In this document: positions 32,698 to 38,625 of the stretch, piece by piece
How positions within the stretch are numbered: the stretch's first letter is position 1
Layout: every line of letters begins with the position of its first letter
Assembly (NCBI GenBank): GCA_964489425.1
Contig: CAZAYP010000021.1
Location: 4,220 to 58,398 of the forward strand
Direction: 5' to 3'
Source: CAZAYP01 sp964489425 [NCBI: uncultured Verrucomicrobiota bacterium]
Lineage (GTDB): Bacteria; Verrucomicrobiota; Kiritimatiellia; RZYC01
Length of the DNA stretch: 54,179 nt
Made by a program: the position numbers and the translations under genes
The notes under the pieces: generated by a model
What the model saw: only the letters and a program-made list of their open reading frames with translations
Databases searched by the model: none
What the model was told of the DNA's origin: nothing

Positions 32698-33921
32698 GTG
32701 AAGAACGCAGGGCTGATTTACGCATTATTGACCGCGGGTGCGCTGGCCGCCCAGGCGCAAGACGTGGTGATCCAGTCGATCGATAGTAATGGACGGGTAA
32801 CGTTCAACGAGGTGTCAAACGCAGCAAAGTACCGGGTGGAATGGGCGCCGGCGGTGGCCGGGCCATGGACCAATTTCGCCACCGCGGCCGCGGCGTTGGA
32901 CGACCTGCCGCACACCGGCAGCGGGATGGCGACCTGCGCCGTGCCCATGGTGTACCGGGTCGTGGCCACGCTGGCGCCGGCGGCCTACCTGGTGATTGAC
33001 CTGTCCGGCGGACCCTCGGCGTCGAGCTACCCGGTAAGCTACCGTTCCGCCGTGCCGGTCGGGGGATGGACCGACGAGTACAAAGGCGACAAGCTGGTCT
33101 TGCGCAAGATCAGCAAAACCGCGCCGGAATCCTTCAGCATGGGCTGCCCGACCAACGAGCTGGGGTACGATGGTTCTGAAAGTCCCCAGCACGCGGTGAC
33201 CTTGACTAGGAACTTCTACATCGGCGTGTTCGAGGTGACGCAGAAACAGTGGTACAATGTGATGGGCGCCTGGCCAAGCTACTTCACCAACGCGGCCTAC
33301 CGGGACACCCGGCCGGTGGAAAGCGTGAGCTACTACCAGGTGCGCGAGAATCCTCTTCCTCAAACCAATGAGCATCGGGCCGGCAGCGCTATCAATCCGA
33401 ACTGGCCGCAGTCCAGCCAGGTGCATCCGGACTCGTTCATGGGCAAGCTGCGGGCCAAGACCGGCCTGGGCGAACTCGACCTGCCGAGCGAGGCGCAATG
33501 GGAATACGCCTGCCGCGCCGGGACAACGACGGCGCTGAACTCGGGCTATAACCTGACAAATGAAGTGAGCGATACGCACCTGGACGTGGTCGGGCGGTAC
33601 TGGTGGAACGGGGGCGAAGCATATAGCCAGGGCTGTGCGCCGAGCGCCGGCACGGCGCTGGCGGGGTCGTACCAGGCGAATGCCTGGGGATTGTACGATA
33701 TGCACGGAAACGTGTGGGAATTGTGCCTGGATTGGTCCGGGGTATATACAGGGGCGGTGACCGATCCGCCCGGCGCGGAGGTGGGGTCGTACCGCGTGAT
33801 CCGGGGCGGGTGCTGGCGCAGTGAAGAGGCCGTGAACTGCCGCTCCGCGAACCGCAATTCCGACTACCCGGACTACTGGGACGACTACCTGGGATTCCGC
33901 CTCGCCCGGACCCTGCCATGA
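32698..33921 (+). CDS. secreted protein with a formylglycine-generating-enzyme-like (SUMF1) domain
   Basis: 407 residues starting at a GTG behind GGAGAGGG. The signal peptide (KNAGLIYALLTAGALAAQA) is followed by a fibronectin-like segment (NGRVTFNEVSNAAKYRVEWA). The C-terminal FGE-sulfatase domain starts at ESFSMGCPTNELGYDGSESP and includes NFYIGVFEVTQKQWYNVMG, LPSEAQWEYACRAGTTT, NAWGLYDMHGNVWELCLDW and RVIRGGCWRSEEAVNCRSAN with LGFRLAR. True FGE paired Cys are not in their usual places, so a binding or structural role is more likely than enzymatic. The fold is the C-type lectin one also used by retroelement-diversified proteins, but no template or reverse transcriptase is present. It lies between the direct repeats. 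Confidence 0.88.
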   Translation: MKNAGLIYALLTAGALAAQAQDVVIQSIDSNGRVTFNEVSNAAKYRVEWAPAVAGPWTNFATAAAALDDLPHTGSGMATCAVPMVYRVVATLAPAAYLVIDLSGGPSASSYPVSYRSAVPVGGWTDEYKGDKLVLRKISKTAPESFSMGCPTNELGYDGSESPQHAVTLTRNFYIGVFEVTQKQWYNVMGAWPSYFTNAAYRDTRPVESVSYYQVRENPLPQTNEHRAGSAINPNWPQSSQVHPDSFMGKLRAKTGLGELDLPSEAQWEYACRAGTTTALNSGYNLTNEVSDTHLDVVGRYWWNGGEAYSQGCAPSAGTALAGSYQANAWGLYDMHGNVWELCLDWSGVYTGAVTDPPGAEVGSYRVIRGGCWRSEEAVNCRSANRNSDYPDYWDDYLGFRLARTLP

Positions 33922-34003
33922 GATCCCGGATCAGGTGGCGGCCCGGAATGGCGCTTGGTTAAGGCCTAATTTTATGGCAGCCTTGTAGGGCCGGAGATCG
34001 CGT

Positions 34004-34108
34004 CAGAGTTCCGGCTTCAGCCGGAAGTTCTCCGCGTCCTTCAGGATGCGTTGCTCACACCCACGGGCTAAAGCCGGCGCGGAACTTCCGCCTGAAGGCG
34101 GTACTCTG
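34004..34108. repeat. 105-bp element with 27-bp imperfect terminal inverted repeats
   Basis: The left arm starts CAGAGTTCCGGCTTCAGCCG and continues GAAGTTC; the right arm on the other strand starts CAGAGTACCGCCTTCAGGCG and continues GAAGTTCC. Each arm is itself a hairpin, a REP-like design. No target duplication seen. Confidence 0.75.
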
Positions 34109-34131
34109 ACCCGGACCCTCACCCACGACGT

Positions 34132-34218
34132 GGCCATGACAGCCACCTGGGTGCGCTGGGGAAGACGGAGGGGAACAAATAAAGACTCCGGGTAGAGATT
34201 GGGGGGGATAACGTCCAT
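34132..34218 (-). pseudogene. remnant copy of the ESGEDYLYP small-protein gene
   Basis: The frame MDVIPPNLYPESLFVPLRLP followed by QRTQVAV aligns with DESGEDYLYPEAYFIPIRLP followed by QRVRTAV of the intact gene at 34386-34616, both on the minus strand. Only the C-terminal third remains and the 5' part is gone. This suggests an old tandem duplication. Confidence 0.6.
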
Positions 34219-34385
34219 GCGACGCCGCGAAAGATTCTTTTCCGTTCCGTGATACCTGTGCCTTTTGTGGCCGTCTGAATTCGGCGTAACCCGGCGCGTT
34301 GTCAGGCATCCTCACTCGTACACGTGCGTTGCGAGCATCCGGGCGGGTTTGCCATGGCCGTGGATAGTAGCCGGGCTGTCCTCGT

Positions 34386-34616
34386 TTATGCTGATGCCGG
34401 GACGGCCGTCCGGACCCGCTGGGGAAGTCGGATGGGAATGAAGTAGGCTTCCGGATACAGATAGTCCTCTCCGGACTCGTCCACGACCCTGATGTAGCCG
34501 TCGCGCGCGGCATGCGGGTCGGGCAGGATTCGGTAGATCTTGCGCAATTCCAGATCTTCGCACTCGTCATTCCGCACACAAACGGCGCAGATTGTTTCCG
34601 CATTTTTAGTAATCAT
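34386..34616 (-). CDS. small protein with ESGEDYLYP motif, function unknown
   Basis: 76 residues: MITKNAETICAVCVRNDECE with Cys10, Cys13 and Cys19-type spacing, then LELRKIYRILPDPHAARDGY and VVDESGEDYLYPEAYFIPIR. I recall similar short uncharacterised proteins with DESGEDYLYP, predicted to be compact beta folds (SH3-like), sometimes near toxin genes; this is not verified. GAGG lies 8 nt before the ATG. No partner gene of obvious function is adjacent; a decayed copy lies 170 bp downstream. Confidence 0.65.
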   Translation of the reverse strand: MITKNAETICAVCVRNDECEDLELRKIYRILPDPHAARDGYIRVVDESGEDYLYPEAYFIPIRLPQRVRTAVPASA

Positions 34617-34738
34617 GACATTACCTCAAGAATCTTTTGATTTTCATAGCATTGGCGAGCATTGAATCAGGGCCACTCGGAACCAGATGGTTTCCGCCAA
34701 GCCGCAGGGAAGAAAAGACTGTGAGGATTTCTCCGCCC

Positions 34739-36448
34739 TCAATGATCGAAATGCAGCAGCACGTGGCATGCGGGGCCTTCGCGTTCGAGGCTGACCTTGT
34801 CGGCATACTGGCGCACGAGGTAGCCGGCCAGGCGGGCGGCGGCGGTGGGATCGGCGCGCAGGGCGGCCTTGTCCGGGCGGACGTCCGGGAACTCGAGCGG
34901 CGGGCCCTGGTAGGTGATGCGCGCGTCCAGGTTGAACTCGTCGAAGCTGACCTCGAGGTCCACGCGGTCGTCCTTGAGATCCAACAGGGCAGCGGCTTCC
35001 ATGAACTCGTTGATCGCGGCCATGGCGTTGTAGACCACCTCGCGCCGCGCGCCCCAGGCCGCGCCCTGCTTTTCCATGAACGCGAAGATCGTGTCCGCGG
35101 CGTCGGTCCCCGCGTGCAGGGTCAGCCGCTGGTGGCGGGCGATCCCGATGCGCAGGACCAGGTTCAGGGCCACCGCGCACAGGGCGGTCAGCGACAGGGA
35201 GGAGCTGAAGATGGGCTTGAGCCAGGGATGGACGTGCTGGTACGCGGCCGGCGCCAGGTCCACGCTCAGGCCGAAGATGATCGACGTGCCGACCACGAAG
35301 GTCTTGCGCGCGTCCAGCATGCGCGAGGTGATGATCTGGATGCCGGCCACAATCATGAAGCTGACCGCGAAGATCAGGCAGGCGCCCATCACCGGGCTGG
35401 GCATGATCACGAAGAAGTAGGCCAGCACGGGCACGAACGCCAGGGTGATCAGGATGCCGCCGTTGGTGTAAGCAACGCGGCGGCTGGTGACGCCGTTGGC
35501 CATGGCCAGGCCGATGTTGCTCGACGAGATCGACTGGCCCACCGCGCCGATCGCGCCGGACACCAGGTTGCCCACGCCGCACGCCAGGATGCCGCGGCTG
35601 ATGTTGCCGAGGTCCGGCCGCTTCCAGTCGGCGTCGTTGATCTTCTGGCAGGTGCTGAGGTCGCCCATGGTTTTGAGCGCGGACGACAGGGCCGCGATCA
35701 GGAACGGGACCAGCATGACCCATTCGAAGCTCCAGCCGTACGCGCCGAAACGCGGGATCTTGAGCAGCGGCTGGTTCCCGATGGACTTGATCTCCGCCCA
35801 GGTCAGGCAGCCCAGGGCCCAGGCCATGACGTAGCCCACGCCGATGCCCAGCAGGACCGCGTAGAGCCGCACCCAGCGCCGGCCCCACACGTTGAATCCC
35901 ACCATGGACATGAGCGTGACCAAGGCCGTGATCACCGCCGGCGCCGTGGGCGCGGGGTGGCGGGCATCCACGCCCAGGAACCGCGGTACGGCCACGGCGA
36001 TGATCTCGATGCCCACCATGGTTACCACCGTGCCGGTAACCTCGGCGGGAAACCACGGGCGCATGCGGGTGACCACGCGCGAGAACAGGCTCTCGGCGAT
36101 GCCGGCCACGAGGGTCATGCCGCTGATCAGCGCCAGGCCGCCCTGCGCCCCCGCCAGCAGCGAGGCCGCCAGGAACGCCGGGCCATTGACGATCGGCGCC
36201 AGGTAGCCGGACCCCACCGGGCCACGGTGCAGCCCCTGCAGGATCGTGGCGACGCCCGAGGCCACCATGGCCATGCAGATCAGGTTCTCGGTCTGTTCCG
36301 GCGTGCCGCCCAGCTCCGCCATGAGGAGGACCGGGATGATGAACGAGATCGACTGCACGCAGATGTGCTGCAGGCCGAGCAGGAGCGACGTGCCCCACCC
36401 GGGGGCCTCGTCCACCGCGTAGACCAGGTTGGCTGGCTTCTTGGCCAT
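34739..36448 (-). CDS. uracil/xanthine permease (NCS2) fused to an RsbW-like ATPase-fold domain
   Basis: 569 residues. Residues 1 to about 440 form the nucleobase:cation symporter-2 transporter: LLLGLQHICVQSISFIIPVL, GSGYLAPIVNGPAFLAASLL, VTGTVVTMVGIEIIAVAVPR and SGAIGAVGQSISSSNIGLA with the family Q-x-S-x3-N-like motif. The last about 130 residues are extra: EVVYNAMAAINEFMEAAALL, VDLEVSFDEFNLDARITYQG and RLAGYLVRQYADKVSLEREG resemble the HATPase_c_2 fold of anti-sigma kinases. The N-box Asn and the Asp of DxG are missing, so ATP hydrolysis is unlikely. It follows hisB by 20 bp and ends in the direct repeat shared with the phosphatase start. Confidence 0.85.
   Translation of the reverse strand: MAKKPANLVYAVDEAPGWGTSLLLGLQHICVQSISFIIPVLLMAELGGTPEQTENLICMAMVASGVATILQGLHRGPVGSGYLAPIVNGPAFLAASLLAGAQGGLALISGMTLVAGIAESLFSRVVTRMRPWFPAEVTGTVVTMVGIEIIAVAVPRFLGVDARHPAPTAPAVITALVTLMSMVGFNVWGRRWVRLYAVLLGIGVGYVMAWALGCLTWAEIKSIGNQPLLKIPRFGAYGWSFEWVMLVPFLIAALSSALKTMGDLSTCQKINDADWKRPDLGNISRGILACGVGNLVSGAIGAVGQSISSSNIGLAMANGVTSRRVAYTNGGILITLAFVPVLAYFFVIMPSPVMGACLIFAVSFMIVAGIQIITSRMLDARKTFVVGTSIIFGLSVDLAPAAYQHVHPWLKPIFSSSLSLTALCAVALNLVLRIGIARHQRLTLHAGTDAADTIFAFMEKQGAAWGARREVVYNAMAAINEFMEAAALLDLKDDRVDLEVSFDEFNLDARITYQGPPLEFPDVRPDKAALRADPTAAARLAGYLVRQYADKVSLEREGPACHVLLHFDH
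34741..34783 (-). repeat. direct repeat copy B, 3' end of the permease gene
   Basis: Encodes the last codons of the permease fusion on the minus strand. Identical to copy A over 33 bp (34741-34773), with three mismatches over 43 bp. Confidence 0.92.
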
Positions 36449-36468
36449 GGGTTCTGCCGTGGCGCGGC

Positions 36469-37062
36469 CTAGACCAGGGCGCCCTTGCTGGAGGGCACGG
36501 ATTTTGTCCGTGGATCGGGCTCGCAGGCCATGCGCAGGGCCCGGGCCACGGCCTTGAACACCGACTCGTAGGCGTGGTGCGGGTCCTTGCCGTAGAGCTG
36601 GGCAATGTGCAGGTTGAACCGGCCCTGGGTGCAGAAGGCGCGGAAAAACTCCTCCACCAGGCCGAGATCAAAGTCGCGGATTTTCTGTTTCTTGTTTTGG
36701 ATGCTGTAGACCAGGTAAGGCCGGCCGCCGAGATCGATGGCCACCTGGCTCAACGCCTCGTCCATGGGCAGCAGGCACCAGCCGTAGCGGCGGATGCCCT
36801 TGCGTTCGCCCAGGGCCTCGGACAGCGCATCGCCCAGCACCAGGCCGACGTCCTCGACCGTGTGGTGGTAATCCACGGCCAGGTCGCCACGGGCGGCGAG
36901 GTCCAGGTCCACGAGCGAATGGACCGCCAGCAGCTCGAGCATGTGGTTCATGAACGGCACGCCGATATCGATCTTGCGCGCGCCGCGGCCGTCGAGGTTG
37001 AGCGCCAGGCGGATGTCGGTTTCGCGGGTGACGCGCTGCTTGCTCGAGGTCCTGTTTTTCAT
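36469..37062 (-). CDS. hisB: imidazoleglycerol-phosphate dehydratase
   Basis: Sixth step of histidine synthesis, dehydrating IGP to imidazole acetol phosphate with two manganese ions. The 197 residues are a stand-alone IGPD with the diagnostic metal motifs DYHHTVEDVGL and DPHHAYESVFKA, plus GVPFMNHML and GRFNLHI near the expected places. It starts 12 bp after hisC, its pathway neighbour, and the permease gene follows, so the three appear co-transcribed. Confidence 0.97.
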   Translation of the reverse strand: MKNRTSSKQRVTRETDIRLALNLDGRGARKIDIGVPFMNHMLELLAVHSLVDLDLAARGDLAVDYHHTVEDVGLVLGDALSEALGERKGIRRYGWCLLPMDEALSQVAIDLGGRPYLVYSIQNKKQKIRDFDLGLVEEFFRAFCTQGRFNLHIAQLYGKDPHHAYESVFKAVARALRMACEPDPRTKSVPSSKGALV

Positions 37063-37074
37063 GGCAAGTTTCCT

Positions 37075-38124
37075 TTACGCTTGGTCCTGGTCCAGCGCGG
37101 CAAACAGCCGGGCCATCTGGTCGTCCGTGCCCATGGTGATGCGCAGCCACTCGCCCGTGGCCGGCCCGGGAAAGTAGCGCACGAAGATGCGGCGGTCGCG
37201 CAGGTACGCGAAGACCTCTGCCGCCGGCCGGCGCAGCGGGCGGGCAAACACGAAGTTGGCTTGCGACGGAATGACCTGGTACCCGCGCTGTTCCAGTTCC
37301 GCGGTGGCGCGGGCGCGGGTGGCCCGGACGCGGGCGATGGTCGCGCGGGTGTACTCCTCGTCCGCGAGGGCCGCCTGCGCCATGTCCTGGGTCAAGCGGC
37401 TGACGTTGTAGGAGTCTTTGACCTTCATCAAAGCGTTGATGAGCTCCGGGTGGCCCACGGCATACCCGAGGCGGATGCCGGCCAGGGAGTATGACTTGGA
37501 CAGGGTGCGCGCCACGATGACGTTGTCCAAGGACAAGGCCAGGTCCATGCAATGCGCATCGGCGAAATCCACGTACGCTTCATCCAGCAGCACCACGCCC
37601 TTGAAGTCGCGGCAAAAGGCGGCCACGCGCTCCCTGGCGTAGAGGACACCCGTGGGCGCGTTGGGATTGGCGAGGAAAAACAACGCGCTGCCAAAGTCCG
37701 CGGCCGCCGGCCACTGGAAGTCCGGGCCCAAGGGCACGGGCCGGGTGCCCACCTCCTGGATGCGAGCCAGCACCGGGTACAGCGAGTACGAGGGGTCAAA
37801 ATAGCTGATGGCCTGATCCGGCTCCACGAACGCCCGCACGGCCAGCGCCAGGATTTCGTCCGACCCGTTGCCGACAAACACCTGGCAAACATCGCAGCCG
37901 AATCGTTGCGCGAGAAACGCGCGCAGATCCTTGCAAACCGGGTTGGGGTACAGCCGCAGCCGCTCCGTGCTCATCGCGCGCAGGACCTCGGCCACGCGCG
38001 GCGACGGCGGGTACGGATTCTCGTTCGTGTTGAGCTTGACGATGTCTCCGCCCTCGGGCTGCTCCCCGGGGGTGTAGGCCTGCAACTCGCGCACCGCTTT
38101 GCGAATGTACTGGGTGTTGCTCAT
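37075..38124 (-). CDS. hisC: histidinol-phosphate aminotransferase
   Basis: Transfers an amino group to imidazole acetol phosphate. The 349 residues are a fold-type I PLP enzyme: VKLNTNENPYPPSPRV, VFVGNGSDEILALAVRAF, FLANPNAPTG and ARTLSKSYSLAGIRLGYA with the Schiff-base Lys, then FVRYFPGPATGEWLRITMG. I chose ATG 38124; an in-frame TTG at 38163 exists but adds a non-conserved stretch. It opens the hisC-hisB-permease run. Confidence 0.95.
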   Translation of the reverse strand: MSNTQYIRKAVRELQAYTPGEQPEGGDIVKLNTNENPYPPSPRVAEVLRAMSTERLRLYPNPVCKDLRAFLAQRFGCDVCQVFVGNGSDEILALAVRAFVEPDQAISYFDPSYSLYPVLARIQEVGTRPVPLGPDFQWPAAADFGSALFFLANPNAPTGVLYARERVAAFCRDFKGVVLLDEAYVDFADAHCMDLALSLDNVIVARTLSKSYSLAGIRLGYAVGHPELINALMKVKDSYNVSRLTQDMAQAALADEEYTRATIARVRATRARATAELEQRGYQVIPSQANFVFARPLRRPAAEVFAYLRDRRIFVRYFPGPATGEWLRITMGTDDQMARLFAALDQDQA

Positions 38125-38625
38125 ACGCCCACGTATTAAGCCGCGCACCGCCGCCGGCTTCAAGGAAAAAGCACGCCGATGAGTAAGGCCTCAGTGAAAC
38201 GGGGTGATAAGGCGCCGGGCTTGAGATGGGCGCCCATCATCAGTCGTCGTTTCCGAACCCGCTACAGGGGAAGCATACGGTGCAGTTCCTTGTTTATTTT
38301 TTCTCACGGAGCCACAGAGGTCACGGAGAACAGCTGGCGCGGGCCATGGATGGCGCGAGTCATGCTTCATGGATTCCAGCAACAAATCAAAAGGCAAGTG
38401 GGGTTCCTTTCCTCGCATGACGTAGAACCATGATCGCTCCGATTCTTTTTGCGTTCATCCCCGTGTCTCCGTGCCTCCGTGAGAGTCTCCCCGCGTGGCT
38501 GAGGCCTTATGCCGATGAACAGTGCCCGGCGTTCTGGATGTAGCCGCCCTGCTGTGCCAGGGCGTTCCGGTGGCCAGGCGCGTCGGCACCGCGGCATGGC
38601 TACAAGTTCGGCGGGCGGGCGCCCA
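38125..38625. other. 501-bp intergenic region with an inserted MITE
   Basis: No gene. 38183-38510 is a MITE (listed separately); the flanks 38125-38174 and 38519-38625 show nothing recognisable apart from the upstream region of hisC. Confidence 0.65.
38183..38510. mobile_element. MITE of 328 bp with terminal inverted repeats and 8-bp target duplication
   Basis: TAAGGCCTCAG (38184-38194) and its exact complement CTGAGGCCTTA (38499-38509) mark the ends; the inverted match extends imperfectly to about 24 bp (shared CGGGG and GA). GCCGATGA occurs directly outside on both sides (38175-38182 and 38511-38518), an 8-bp target duplication. The left terminus GTAAG and 8-bp duplication recall IS66-type elements. 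Inside, inverted segments CTCACGGAGCCACAGAGG (38310 area) and CCGTGCCTCCGTGAG (38469 area) form a long imperfect palindrome. There is no coding capacity. Confidence 0.75.

Larger units (their letters stand above)
33922..34385. other. 464-bp non-coding region with decayed gene and repeat element
   Basis: Holds a 105-bp inverted-repeat element (34004-34108) and a gene remnant (34132-34218). The rest (34219-34385) shows no clear feature. Confidence 0.6.

Noticed and set aside
32698-33921. Diversity-generating retroelement target
   Set aside because: The protein fold fits, but no reverse transcriptase, accessory gene or adenine-rich template repeat is seen in the window.
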